Origin: Planctomycetota bacterium
GTDB taxonomy: Bacteria > Planctomycetota > Phycisphaerae > Phycisphaerales > UBA1924
Reading direction: 5' to 3'
Length of the DNA stretch: 64,000 bases
NCBI GenBank assembly: GCA_023432465.1
Contig: JAEYUO010000139.1
Location: 1 to 64,000 of the forward strand
The notes beneath the pieces were generated by a model. That model was not told the DNA's origin and did no database searches. It worked only from the letters and a program-made list of their open reading frames with translations. The translations under genes and the position numbers were made by a program. Below, piece after piece: positions 7,438-18,660 of this stretch (positions are counted from its first letter, which is position 1; every line of letters starts with the position of its first letter).

Positions 7438-8655
7438 ATGCCACCGATCGAGTCAAAGCAGTTCATAGAGGATGGCACCGCGGCGGTGACCGGCTTCCGG
7501 CGCGCCCTGGCCGACATTCTGGCGGAGGTGGGTTGCCGGCCGGACCGTTCCCGCGAGCTTTCACGCAAGCTCGGTCTGGACAAGACGTTGACTTGGCGTG
7601 TCTCACGCTTTGTGACCGAGGAGGACGCTTGGGCCGCGGTCCCGCACATTCCGCGGCGGCCGAGCATCCGGATCTTCGTCGATGCGATGGCCAAGCACGG
7701 CGCATCGGATCAGAGCGTGACGGCCGTGCTTGAGGCACTCGATGAGTTTGAACGGTTTGTTGAGACGCACTCGGGCGACCGCGAGACGCTGGAAGTCATG
7801 GCGGGCGCGGGCGCGAGCGGGGTTTCGGCCAAGCGGCTCGCGGCGTTTCAGAAGAGCGCGTACCAGGCCAACAGCGGGATTTGGGGTGTCTCGGCGAAGG
7901 TGCAGTACTCGATCTGCCTGATGGCGCCCTCGGCGGCCAAGCCGGACATGGTTGATCTCGGGATCATCACCGGCTTTGTCGGGCTGCGCAGACTCCGGCC
8001 GGATCGCGGCTGGGCGGTGGGCACGATCGACCAATGGGACCATCAGTACGCGAGCGCGGATGCGCCCGTCGTTCCTCTGGATCCTGAGAGTCTGGTCAAT
8101 GGCGTGCCCGTGCTGCCGCGGTTCTGCTCGAGCCCGCTTCCCCCGATGCGTCTGGTGAAGGGGCAGGGCGATCAGCAGCGCATCGAACTGGAGCGGGGTG
8201 AGATCGGCAACGCCGGGGCGTGCGATGTGGTCCTGGGATGGAAGTGGCCGGCGACCGCCTCGATGTATGAGTCCACGCCGAACGAGCGCGGCGAGCTGGG
8301 CATTCACCTGTCGACTCCGGTTGAGTCTTCGATCCTGGATGTCTTCGTGCACAAGTCGATGGGGTTTGCGATGCGTCCGGAAGCGGGACTCTACAGCGAG
8401 TTGCCAGCGGACCCGTCGTACCCGTCGGATGGCGGGCGTGCATCACCGCTCGCCGCGGCGACGGACATCATTCGGCTTGGGACTGCGGATGCGGACATCG
8501 CGACTTCGGATGTGCCGGAGTATGGCGAGATCGTGAGGTTCGGCGCGGAGAAGATGGGCATTGCGCCCGGGGAGTTCTCCGGGTTCCGGTACCGTTTGCG
8601 CTACCCGCCGATCCCGACGATCGCGATCATGAAGCACCCGCTGCTGCGACGGTGA
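7438..8655 (+). CDS. unrecognised protein, paralog A of a convergent pair
   Basis: 405 aa; the ATG has GGAAGGA 5 bp upstream. I do not recognise the family. It is clearly paralogous to the convergent gene at 8665-9933: both have an N-terminal segment resembling a helix-turn-helix (here SRELSRKLGLDKTLTWRVSRF, residues 38-58), then SGDRETLEVM, GIWGVSAK, CSSPLPP, VFVHKSMG (302-309) and a C-terminal YPPIPT. There is no signal peptide or membrane segment, so it is probably cytoplasmic and possibly a DNA-binding sensor-type regulator. The HTH-like part and the palindromes in its promoter region make autoregulation plausible, but this is inference. The stop codons of the pair are only 9 bp apart. 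Confidence 0.7.
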   Translation: MPPIESKQFIEDGTAAVTGFRRALADILAEVGCRPDRSRELSRKLGLDKTLTWRVSRFVTEEDAWAAVPHIPRRPSIRIFVDAMAKHGASDQSVTAVLEALDEFERFVETHSGDRETLEVMAGAGASGVSAKRLAAFQKSAYQANSGIWGVSAKVQYSICLMAPSAAKPDMVDLGIITGFVGLRRLRPDRGWAVGTIDQWDHQYASADAPVVPLDPESLVNGVPVLPRFCSSPLPPMRLVKGQGDQQRIELERGEIGNAGACDVVLGWKWPATASMYESTPNERGELGIHLSTPVESSILDVFVHKSMGFAMRPEAGLYSELPADPSYPSDGGRASPLAAATDIIRLGTADADIATSDVPEYGEIVRFGAEKMGIAPGEFSGFRYRLRYPPIPTIAIMKHPLLRR

Positions 8656-8664
8656 GCCGAGCGA

Positions 8665-9933
8665 TCAGGCCGCGGGCGGAGGGGGCAGGAGGTCGAAGCG
8701 CCGGCTGAGCGTTGTTGAGATCGGGGGGTAGGCCATCTCGAAACGCGAGCCCGTGAAATCATCGAGGGGGATGTTGATGCGCGCGGTGATATCGGCGATG
8801 AGTCGCGAGTACCAGGGGATGTAGGGGCAGAGCGTGCCGGCGAGGCCGCGGGGCAGGGGCGCGGGCGATTCGGAGATGGGGAGGGACTGTCGCTCGAAGT
8901 CGCTCTCGACATTGCTGTGAGGGAAGAGGAGGCGGTCGAGCAACTGGGCTCGCGGCGGGTCTTTCACGCCAAGGCTTTTGTGCACGAACATGTCGAACAT
9001 CACCTGCTCGACGGGTGTCTGGAGCAGGACCATGAAGCCGGCGGTGTCGGGCGTGGTCGAGTATCGGTCGTAGAGACGATGGAGCCGCGTTCCGAAGACG
9101 CATGTGGTCAGGCCTTGGTTGCCAACCGGACCCGCCGCGAGTTCGAATCGCTTGTAGTCGCCGCTGACCACGACCTGGATATCGGGGAGCGGTGAGGAGC
9201 AGTAGCCCTTGAGGAGCTGCCTCTGACCCTCGGTCGATCCTGCGGGGTCGAGCGGTTCCTTGATGAATGAAGCGGAGTCGCCGGAGGCGCGGTGCAGGGC
9301 CTCATAGCTCAGCGGCCATGCTCGCGGGCTGAGGCGGCGGAAAGAGACCAGGCCGGTGACATGGGCCGCATCGAGTTTGGTTGGATCGGAGGGGCTCGGA
9401 AAGACGAAGACGGTGAGGAACCGGGTCTGGGCCTGTCCGCCCCAGACACCGCACGCGCCTTCGAAGAGCTTTCGCCTGCCCTTTTCGACTTCTCCGGTCG
9501 AGCGGCCCGCGATGGTGTTGGCCATCAGCATGGCGAGGGTTTTGCGATCTCCGGAGCATGCGCTGACGGCGGACTCGAAGGCGTCGAGCGCGGCGATTGC
9601 CGAGTCGATCGCCTGCTGCGGCGCGCCGCGCTGGAGGCAGGCCTCGAAGAACTTGCTCATGCTGGATGCGCCGGGCACATCGCTGACGACGGAGCGTGGA
9701 TCGGACTCGCGGACGATGCGTGTGAGTCGCCAGGTGAGGCCGCGGTTGAGACCCAGTTCGCGTGCGGACTCCCGCGCTTTGGTGGGGTCGATGCCGATGT
9801 GGGCGAAGAGGTCGGCGATGGCGGCGCGAGCGCGATGAAACGCGGCGATGAGCTCTTCGAGTGAGCTGGCGCGCGCGCCGGGAGCGTCTGGGAGGGGAAC
9901 TTGTATAGGTATTGAGCGGGAAATTCTGGCCAT
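8665..9933 (-). CDS. unrecognised protein, paralog B of a convergent pair
   Basis: 422 aa and homologous over its whole length to the gene at 7438. Matching blocks are ARESARELGLNRGLTWRLTRI (53-73, HTH-like), CSGDRKTLAML, GVWGGQAQ, YCSSPLPD, MFVHKSLG (315-322) and AYPPIST, spaced similarly in both. The N-terminus is about 20 residues longer and Pro/Ala-rich. The identity looks moderate, so the duplication is not recent. It is divergent from the PEP-CTERM gene at 10106 across a spacer with two inverted repeats. Soluble, no signal peptide; function unknown, a regulator being the leading guess. Confidence 0.7.
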   Translation of the reverse strand: MARISRSIPIQVPLPDAPGARASSLEELIAAFHRARAAIADLFAHIGIDPTKARESARELGLNRGLTWRLTRIVRESDPRSVVSDVPGASSMSKFFEACLQRGAPQQAIDSAIAALDAFESAVSACSGDRKTLAMLMANTIAGRSTGEVEKGRRKLFEGACGVWGGQAQTRFLTVFVFPSPSDPTKLDAAHVTGLVSFRRLSPRAWPLSYEALHRASGDSASFIKEPLDPAGSTEGQRQLLKGYCSSPLPDIQVVVSGDYKRFELAAGPVGNQGLTTCVFGTRLHRLYDRYSTTPDTAGFMVLLQTPVEQVMFDMFVHKSLGVKDPPRAQLLDRLLFPHSNVESDFERQSLPISESPAPLPRGLAGTLCPYIPWYSRLIADITARINIPLDDFTGSRFEMAYPPISTTLSRRFDLLPPPPAA

Positions 9934-10000
9934 TCGGTCTCTCTATCGGGGGAATGGTACAGCGGGTTCGTCCAGACAGCAACCAAGACGTCTCGTGAAA

Positions 10001-10057
10001 TGTCAAAATTGACACTTGACTTGTCTGGAAGATCGTGTAGATTGTCTCTGTAGACAA
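10001..10057. promoter_or_regulatory. operators and promoter between paralog B and PEP-CTERM gene
   Basis: TGTCAA-AA-TTGACA (10001-10014) and TTGTCT-CTGT-AGACAA (10042-10057) are perfect inverted repeats. Between them, TTGACT (10016-10021) and TAGATT (10038-10043), 16 bp apart, could be a plus-strand promoter for the gene at 10106. The second repeat has the same TGTCT/AGACA half-sites as the site at 7332-7358. Confidence 0.5.
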
Positions 10058-10105
10058 CGGGGCGTCCCGGGTCACGGTTTGAGGAATCCAGAGAGAGAGG
10101 TCTTT

Positions 10106-10723
10106 ATGAAGCGGTCTGTTCTGTTCTTTGTGCTGCCGGCGATCGCCGCGGCATCTGCGGCCAACGCGAGTGTGACGATCACGCAGGGCAACAGCGCCCC
10201 GACGTACGCGACCACGCTGACCTTCGATGAAGTGGGCGGGCCGGTCGGGGTCAACGTGCCGGGCAACTCGTGGGCGAGCATCGGCATTTCGCAGCTCATC
10301 TCCGGCGATGTTGTCGCCAACTTCGTCGGCGATAACAGCGGCATCAGCGGGACGAGCGACAACTCGTTCTACGGCCCGTTCGGCGTGTTCATGACCTTTG
10401 ACCAGGACCTGACTGCCGCTTCGCTGCAGTTCTGGGACACCTCGGGTCCGGGCGGTCCGTTCGGTGGCGGCGCGGCTGTTGTCGCGCTGAACGATGGAGT
10501 TGAAGTCGGATTTTTGTTTGTGACTCCGGCTCTGGGCACCTCGGTCGGCTCCTGGTTCGACATCGTGGCCACCGACGGCATGGTGTTCAACGAGATCCGC
10601 GCGCTGGGCTTCGGCTTCTCCCCCCAGTCTGTTGTTGACAACGTGTCCTTCGTGCCCGCGCCGGGCTCCCTTGCCCTGCTGGGCCTTGGCGGTGCGGCCG
10701 CTCTTCGCCGTCGTCGTCGCTGA
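10106..10723 (+). CDS. PEP-CTERM-type sorted exported protein
   Basis: 205 aa. The ATG at 10106 is preceded by GAGAGAGAGG at a 5-bp distance, and frame upstream of it is not used. It has a signal peptide (MKRSVLFFVLPAIAAASAANA), a Gly/Ser/Thr-rich beta-strand body and a C-terminal tail VPAPGSLALLGLGG plus a short hydrophobic stretch and RRRRR. This is the tripartite sorting tail of the PEP-CTERM/exosortase type in the PAPG variant seen in Phycisphaerae. The body is not assigned; such proteins are thought to be surface or matrix proteins processed by an exosortase, which is not encoded here. It is divergent from paralog B. Confidence 0.85.
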   Translation: MKRSVLFFVLPAIAAASAANASVTITQGNSAPTYATTLTFDEVGGPVGVNVPGNSWASIGISQLISGDVVANFVGDNSGISGTSDNSFYGPFGVFMTFDQDLTAASLQFWDTSGPGGPFGGGAAVVALNDGVEVGFLFVTPALGTSVGSWFDIVATDGMVFNEIRALGFGFSPQSVVDNVSFVPAPGSLALLGLGGAAALRRRRR

Positions 10724-10751
10724 GTTTCCTCCTTTGAGTCTGACTGAACAT

Positions 10752-10790
10752 GCCCGCTGGAGGTGAACACTCGCCTTCAGCGGGCTTTTC
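10752..10790 (+). terminator. rho-independent terminator
   Basis: GCCCGCTG (10752-10759) pairs with CAGCGGGC (10778-10785) and is followed directly by TTTTC. It lies 28 bp after the PEP-CTERM stop codon. Confidence 0.85.
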
Positions 10791-10831
10791 GTTTACTGTG
10801 CCCGCGTTCGGTGCTCGCCGCGCACTCCTCC

Positions 10832-12235
10832 ATGTCTCACCCATCTCACCCATCTCTTACCGGCACGGACTCCTTCCGACTGCGCATCCAGAGGAGCGAG
10901 GTGTGGCGTGCGGAGCTGATGTGCGGTGTGTATGTGGTGCTGCTGGGGCTGGTGGTGCTCCGGCGACTGGCGGGCGGGGAGGTGATGTCGGACACGCGGC
11001 TGTTCATCCTGGCGGAGTCGGTGCTTGGCGCGGCACTGGTGTATGAGGTGATCGTTGCGATTGCGCTTCGGGGCGCGACGCGGCAGGGGCGGCTGATCGG
11101 CGGTTGGATGCTGAACGCCAATGCGCTGTTTGAGATCATGGTTCCGGCGGGCCTGATGACGGCGCTGCACTTTTTGTCGCCGCGGGGCGAGTATTCGGCG
11201 CTGAGCGCGCCGGGGCTCTTGCTGTTCCCGCTGACGATTCTGATGTCGGTTCTGCGGCTGCGGCCGCGGGTTCCGTTGTGGCTGGGGGTGATCGCGGCGG
11301 GGTCGCACGGGCTGCTTGTGCTGGACACGCTGCGGCATGAGCATCCGCCGCACTCGCTGTATCCGGTGTTGTTCTCGTACTCGGCGATGCTGCTGCTGAC
11401 CGGGATCGGCGGCGCGATGGTGAGCCGCGCTGCGCGGCGGTATGTGTCGGAGGCGGTGGAAGAGGCGGAGGCGCACCAGCGGACGGGGATGCGGCTGTTG
11501 ACGATCGAGCGCGACCTGGAGGTTGCGCGGCAGATCCAGACGGGGCTGCTGCCCGCCGCGGCCCCGCGGTTTTCGGGTTTTGACATCGCGGGGATGAACA
11601 CGCCGGCGGAGCAGACGGGCGGGGATTACTACGACTTTCAGGAGTTGCCGAACGGTCGGCTGCTGGCGGTGCTGGCGGATGTGACCGGGCACGGGATCGG
11701 TCCTGCGCTCGTGATGGCGGTGTGCCGGGCGTATTCGCGGGCATCCGCGCCGCTGGATATGAACCCGACGACGCTGATGGGGCGGCTGAACGCGCTGCTG
11801 CATGCGGACTTGAAGTCCGGCCGGTTCATCACGCTGGCGATGGCGGTGCTGGACCGGAGCGGGGAGGTGGAGCTGGTGTCGGCGGGGCACGGGCCGTCGC
11901 TGCTGTACCGCGCAGCGGAGGAACGGGTGGAGCAGTTCGGCGGGGACGGGCTGCCGCTGGCGGTGATGGAGGATGAGACGTACGGGCCGTCGCGGACGTT
12001 TGCGATGCGGCAGAACGATGTGCTGGTGATGCTGACGGACGGGGTGATTGAGTGGCAGGATTCCGGGGGGAAGCAGTATGGGCCGGAGCGTTTGGCGGTC
12101 ACGGTGGCGGCGGCGGCGGCAGGGACCGCCGCGGAGATCGTCAAGAGCCTGCACACGGATGTGCTTGCGCATTCGGGCGGGACAGCGCAGCTGGATGACG
12201 TGACGATTGTGGTGATCAAGCGGACGGGGGAGTGA
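10832..12235 (+). CDS. membrane-bound SpoIIE/RsbU-type PP2C phosphatase
   Basis: 467 aa from the ATG at 10832; longer frames begin inside the terminator hairpin and are rejected. The N-terminal half has about six hydrophobic segments, then a short coiled-coil-like linker (SEAVEEAEAHQRTGMRLLTIERDLEVARQIQ region) leads into the phosphatase domain. The metal-binding motifs of the SpoIIE class are present: GGDYYDF (Asp265), DVTGHG (Asp283), SAGHGPSLLY and MLTDGVIEWQD. Members dephosphorylate Ser/Thr of anti-sigma factor antagonists in partner-switching pathways. No such partner is adjacent, so the target is unknown. The membrane half would act as sensor or anchor. Confidence 0.88.
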   Translation: MSHPSHPSLTGTDSFRLRIQRSEVWRAELMCGVYVVLLGLVVLRRLAGGEVMSDTRLFILAESVLGAALVYEVIVAIALRGATRQGRLIGGWMLNANALFEIMVPAGLMTALHFLSPRGEYSALSAPGLLLFPLTILMSVLRLRPRVPLWLGVIAAGSHGLLVLDTLRHEHPPHSLYPVLFSYSAMLLLTGIGGAMVSRAARRYVSEAVEEAEAHQRTGMRLLTIERDLEVARQIQTGLLPAAAPRFSGFDIAGMNTPAEQTGGDYYDFQELPNGRLLAVLADVTGHGIGPALVMAVCRAYSRASAPLDMNPTTLMGRLNALLHADLKSGRFITLAMAVLDRSGEVELVSAGHGPSLLYRAAEERVEQFGGDGLPLAVMEDETYGPSRTFAMRQNDVLVMLTDGVIEWQDSGGKQYGPERLAVTVAAAAAGTAAEIVKSLHTDVLAHSGGTAQLDDVTIVVIKRTGE

Positions 12236-12276
12236 TCGGGCGAGTTGGCGGGTGGCGCGGATCGGGCGAGTGAGGA

Positions 12277-13215
12277 TCAGCCGTCCGCGCGGGACCAATC
12301 GGCCGGGTCGAACAGATTCATTGCTCGGACCGCGTCATCGGTGTCATCGCCAAGGTCCTTCTCATAGACCACGCCATCCTGATTGACGATGAACGACTTG
12401 ATGCCGGATCGGCCGTGCTCGGCGGGCCATGCGACAATCCCGAAGCCGCCGATGAGCAGGTCGTTGATCATGTAGGCGTACTCTCCGCCCGGCGCACCGG
12501 GGCCCTGGCCGGTGAGGAGCTTGAAGCGGTAGCCGTGATAGACGCCGCCGCCGCGCTGATAGCCCTCCTGGGACGCCTGCGCCACGAGATCTCCGAGGGG
12601 GCTTGGAGTCTCTCCCTCCGCGGTGGGCCAGTAGAGCCCGTTGCGTTTGCCGTCATCGCTGATGAACTTGGCGGCGTAGTTCTGCAGGCCGTTGCGATCG
12701 AGATCGAGCATCGCGTACTCGCGCTGCGCATCGACGACCGCGAGGCATGTCTGGATGGTGTCGAGCTCGTTTGCGCCGATGCGGCGGTTGTCGAGTTCCT
12801 CGAGCCCGGCGATGGTGTCGAACATCCACTTTCCATCGGCCTGCACGAGCGGGAAGGCGAAGGGCCAGTTGTCGGTGTCGATCTCGAGGATGCGGGAGCC
12901 GTCTGGTCCGCTCACGATCCGGCGGCCGCGGTCGTAGCGCTCGAGGAACTGCTCGACCGCCGCGAGGTCCGCGACGTGATCGCCGGAGGGCAGGGCATCT
13001 TCGATATCCGGGCCGAGCACTTTCTCGAGCTGGTTCCGGTTTACCTCGGGGCGCAACGCCGCGACGAGGGCATCCACAGCGGCATCCGGCGTGTCGAATC
13101 GCTGCTGCTCGACGCTTCGGCAGCCGCCCGCCACCAAGAGGCCGACCGCCGTGATGGCGATGCTCGCCAGAGTGCGAGCCTGCCGAGCCGCCGACACGAT
13201 GTTCGTTCCGATCAT
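12277..13215 (-). CDS. DUF2950 lipoprotein
   Basis: 312 aa with an N-terminal signal ending in LLVAGGC (Cys32), a lipobox, so probably an outer-membrane or periplasmic lipoprotein. The DUF2950 hallmarks are present: an opening TPDAAVDALVAAL motif, DNWPFAFPLV, GKWMFDTIAGLEEL, RRIGANELDTI, and a C-terminal YHGYRFKLLTGQGPGAPGG then GGFGIVAWPAEHGRSGI. The biochemical role of DUF2950 is not known. It lies 83 bp downstream of a DUF3300 gene on the same strand; to my knowledge these two families often occur as neighbours. It is likely the last gene of the sulfatase-porin transcript. Confidence 0.88.
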   Translation of the reverse strand: MIGTNIVSAARQARTLASIAITAVGLLVAGGCRSVEQQRFDTPDAAVDALVAALRPEVNRNQLEKVLGPDIEDALPSGDHVADLAAVEQFLERYDRGRRIVSGPDGSRILEIDTDNWPFAFPLVQADGKWMFDTIAGLEELDNRRIGANELDTIQTCLAVVDAQREYAMLDLDRNGLQNYAAKFISDDGKRNGLYWPTAEGETPSPLGDLVAQASQEGYQRGGGVYHGYRFKLLTGQGPGAPGGEYAYMINDLLIGGFGIVAWPAEHGRSGIKSFIVNQDGVVYEKDLGDDTDDAVRAMNLFDPADWSRADG

Positions 13216-13298
13216 GACACGCTCCCGAGAGGATGCGGTGTGTTGAAGACCCGTGAGACCACGCTTGCGGAGAGGAGGAGCCGGGGAGGCGGGGAGAC

Positions 13299-14618
13299 TC
13301 AGCGGCGACCGCCGCGGCTGCCACCGGAAGGCCGGCTTCCGCCGCTGCTGCGAGAGCCAGCGGAACTGGAGCGGCTGCTGCTGCCTCGGTTGCTGGCCTG
13401 CTTGGTGGAGCTGCTGCTGCGGTTGCTGCCGCTGAAGGCGCTGCTGCTGCCGCCGCCGGAGCGCTGGGTTGCGCTGGGGCTGGTTCGGCCGGTGGTGGAG
13501 CCGGTTCGCTGTCCGGCCGCGCTGCGATCTGAAGTGGACGGCCTGTTGGCTGCGCCGCTGGGTGCGCCTGCGCCGCGGAACTGGTCGGCACCGCCGCGGG
13601 CGATGTCCTGACGTCCGGATTCCGCGCGGCCGCGGTATTGATCACGTGCCTGGGTTGCGCGGGCATCGGTGCCGCGGCCGTACTTCTGGGCGGTTGCGTT
13701 GTCGCGGTATGAGGCACCCTTGCGGTGGGAGGCGTCGTGCTGCCATTGCCCGGTCCCGTTGCCAAGACCCTTGGCGTTCATCTCGTTGCGGACTCTGGTG
13801 CGGTCGATGGTGTTGTTGAAGTTGGTGTTGCGGTTGATGTCGATGTCGACATCTCCGCCGCCCCAGTTGCAGTTGCCCCAGGCGTGTCCCCATGCCGCGC
13901 CGCAGGCGAGGCCGATGCCGAAGGAGACCAGCGCGGTGCCGGCGACGTAGCCGGGCGGGTAGTAGGAGTATGGGGGGTAGGCCGGGTATGGCCAACTGCC
14001 GTAGACCACCACCGGGTCGTACTGCGGGACGTAGATCACCTCGGGGTCGGCGCTCTCGATCACGATGACCTGCGCGCCGGCGGCCTGCTCGACCTCGACG
14101 GTGACCTGGTCGCTTGATTTGAGGTTGCCGGACTCTTTCGCCTTTGCACGCAGTGTCTGCACTGCGGCCATCAACTCTTTTTGCTGCGCGATGAAGGCAT
14201 CACCGAGCTTGGTGGTCCATTCGAGTTTCTCGCTCATCATCGTGAGCACCGAGGGGAACTCGACGAGCGACTTCACGCTGGCGTCCCAGGTTTTCTGGTT
14301 CAGCACATTCGCGAGTGCGTCGCCCTTGAGGTTGGTTGTCTGCTTGGTCCATCGCTCGGCCTCGACGACCTCCAGCGGGTAGGTTGAGGCCATGAAGATC
14401 TGTGCGACGAGGGAGTCTGGATAGAGCGCGATCGGCGCTGCGATCTGCTCGAGCTCTTCGCTGGTGAATGCGGGCGTCCCATCCGAGGGCGGGGTCGGTG
14501 CGGCGGGTGCTGCGGTTGCGGACGGGGTGGGCGCGGGCTGACCGGAAGGCTGCCATACGGCCGCGATCGCGGTTGTGGAAGTCAACATCGCCGCGGCGAA
14601 AGCACACGCATGGAGCAT
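13299..14618 (-). CDS. DUF3300 exported protein with low-complexity tail
   Basis: 439 aa from the ATG at 14618, which has GGAGGGTT upstream; longer frames lack support. It has a signal peptide, a Pro/Ala linker, then the DUF3300 domain (about 40-260): LEQIAAPIALYPDSLVAQIFMASTYP, EVVEAERW, VNDLVEFP-like VKSLVEFPSVL, and PEVIYVPQYDPVVVYGSWPYP. A Gly-rich hydrophobic stretch and an Asn-rich strand follow, and the last about 150 residues are Ser/Arg/Gly low complexity ending SRGGRR. The function is unknown. Its position between the OprB-type porin and DUF2950 suggests a joint envelope role. The tail is probably disordered. Confidence 0.87.
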   Translation of the reverse strand: MLHACAFAAAMLTSTTAIAAVWQPSGQPAPTPSATAAPAAPTPPSDGTPAFTSEELEQIAAPIALYPDSLVAQIFMASTYPLEVVEAERWTKQTTNLKGDALANVLNQKTWDASVKSLVEFPSVLTMMSEKLEWTTKLGDAFIAQQKELMAAVQTLRAKAKESGNLKSSDQVTVEVEQAAGAQVIVIESADPEVIYVPQYDPVVVYGSWPYPAYPPYSYYPPGYVAGTALVSFGIGLACGAAWGHAWGNCNWGGGDVDIDINRNTNFNNTIDRTRVRNEMNAKGLGNGTGQWQHDASHRKGASYRDNATAQKYGRGTDARATQARDQYRGRAESGRQDIARGGADQFRGAGAPSGAANRPSTSDRSAAGQRTGSTTGRTSPSATQRSGGGSSSAFSGSNRSSSSTKQASNRGSSSRSSSAGSRSSGGSRPSGGSRGGRR

Positions 14619-14876
14619 GGTGAACCCTCCGGTGAAGCGGTGTCGCGCACGGGCGCAGCCCGCATGAAATGAGAGTAGATACCTCGGCATCCGTTGATCA
14701 ATCGAGTGGTCATCGTGGCCCGTTCGCAGTTCATTCGCCTCACTGCTCAGGCAGCAGAGGGTGGTTGGCAAGCGGAACACCCAACGTCTCAACCTTGCTG
14801 TAAACATGTGCTCGGCCTTGCCACATCTGCGGCGTGTTGATTGTCCTCGGATACGCATCGCCGCGGCGGGGCGGGG

Positions 14877-16277
14877 TCAGAATCGGAGGTTTGCACGCGC
14901 ACCGAGAACCACGGCCTCATCGATGGCAGTCGAGCCGCCATCGATCCACTGGACGTCGAGGGTGACATTGAGCGAGGGCGTGACAGCAATGTTGTAGTAC
15001 GCCTCGATCGCCTGGGTGGAATCCTCGATTCCCAACGCGACCGAGGCGCGCAGATTCTCGAGCTCGGTGAAGACATAGCCGAGGCCGAAGGTGTCTTCAT
15101 CGCGCCCGGGAATCATGCCGCGGCCGCCGACGCCGATGCTGGCGGTCCACTTGATGGGATTGGTGTCCTCATCCGCGAAGCCGAAGCGGGCGAAGAGGCC
15201 GATGCCCCGGAGGTCGGGACGGCCGTCGGCCTGGTTGATTCGTGCGGGGGCCTCATCGGGGGTGTAGAGGTACTGCCAGAGGCTGGCGTAGACGTACCAC
15301 GAATCGCTCTCGCGGGGGAGCTGGAGTCCCGCGCCGGGAATGAGCTGGAGCTTTCCGCCGAGCTGGGCGAAGTCGCCTGCGAAGGCGTAGACGCCGCCGG
15401 CATTCGCGCCTCCGGGGAGGGAGCCGAGCTTGTACTGGAACTGGGCCTCGGATGCCCAGGACCATCCGTCCTCGACGTGATCGAATCCGGAGGTTGTTGA
15501 GGAGTCGGTCGTGTTGATGAGCGAGCTTGTGATCAGGATGTTCGAGTGCGGAGCCCACAGCAGGCCCGCGCCGAGCGTGCTGTACGGCACGGTGAGCGCG
15601 CCGGCTCCGTTGAAGACCAGGTTGGAGTTCATGAACTGCGACCGGCCGCGGCCACTTGCAAACTCGTTGGGATCGCCGTCGAGGGTCTGGATCTTGCCGA
15701 GCACGAAGCCGAAGGTCTTGGAGAGGTATTGGAGATACGTGAGCTCAGTGATCGCGGCGGGGATGCCCTGATTGACGCGATCGGTCAGCGGGAAGAACAT
15801 GTCCGTGTTCACGGGGAGGATCCCGCCGGAATCGTCGTTGACGGACTCGCCGTAGCGTGACTCGACTCGGAGCTTGAGCAGCGCGCCGGGCATAAGGCCC
15901 ATCTGTTGCAGGTCCGCGTTCACGACAAGGTCCAGGGAGCCTCCATAGTCCCAGTCGATTCTGCGGCCGCCGCTGACGACGCCTTGGGCGGTTTGGGTCC
16001 AGTCGAGCTCGAAGCTGAGCCCCTTGGCGGCCAGTTCGGGTCGCTTGCCGCCCCAGTCGCCGGTGGCGAACTTGCGCTCGGTGAGCGGCCCGGAATAGTC
16101 CAGGAGGGGAAGGATGCCGTTTGGCTCGGAAGCGGACGGGGCGGAGGGTGCAGCAGGAGGCGAGCCGGCCTGGCTCGGGGGCTCGGCGGGCGTGCCTGAA
16201 TCCTGGGCGAGCGCGTGCATCGAGCCGGCAGCGGCCAGCAAGGCGCTTGCGCTCCATGCGAGTCGTGAACTGATCAT
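14877..16277 (-). CDS. OprB-family carbohydrate-selective porin
   Basis: 466 aa from the ATG at 16277 (AAGGGAGC upstream). A signal peptide (..SMHALAQ) is followed by a Pro/Ala/Ser linker, then a barrel-type sequence opening with FATGDWGGKRPELAAKGLSF, which is the OprB signature. Alternating beta-strand patterns run to a C-terminal NLRF with terminal Phe, the usual outer-membrane insertion signal. OprB porins pass sugars and other organic solutes. The gene lies 37 bp after the sulfatase stop, which suggests import of sulfated or desulfated products, by inference. The large positive-strand frames across this gene are shadows. Confidence 0.87.
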   Translation of the reverse strand: MISSRLAWSASALLAAAGSMHALAQDSGTPAEPPSQAGSPPAAPSAPSASEPNGILPLLDYSGPLTERKFATGDWGGKRPELAAKGLSFELDWTQTAQGVVSGGRRIDWDYGGSLDLVVNADLQQMGLMPGALLKLRVESRYGESVNDDSGGILPVNTDMFFPLTDRVNQGIPAAITELTYLQYLSKTFGFVLGKIQTLDGDPNEFASGRGRSQFMNSNLVFNGAGALTVPYSTLGAGLLWAPHSNILITSSLINTTDSSTTSGFDHVEDGWSWASEAQFQYKLGSLPGGANAGGVYAFAGDFAQLGGKLQLIPGAGLQLPRESDSWYVYASLWQYLYTPDEAPARINQADGRPDLRGIGLFARFGFADEDTNPIKWTASIGVGGRGMIPGRDEDTFGLGYVFTELENLRASVALGIEDSTQAIEAYYNIAVTPSLNVTLDVQWIDGGSTAIDEAVVLGARANLRF

Positions 16278-16314
16278 GTAGCTCCCTTGGTGAACGCGGA
16301 TGGGCGATTGGGGG

Positions 16315-18660
<2,346 letters not shown>

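Noticed and set aside
10763..10831. N-terminal extension of the SpoIIE-type phosphatase
   Set aside because: The earlier start lies in the terminator hairpin of the PEP-CTERM gene and adds no conserved sequence; the ATG at 10832 is preferred.
14619..14858. N-terminal extension of the DUF3300 protein
   Set aside because: No similarity or codon bias, and it would bury the signal peptide that starts at 14618.
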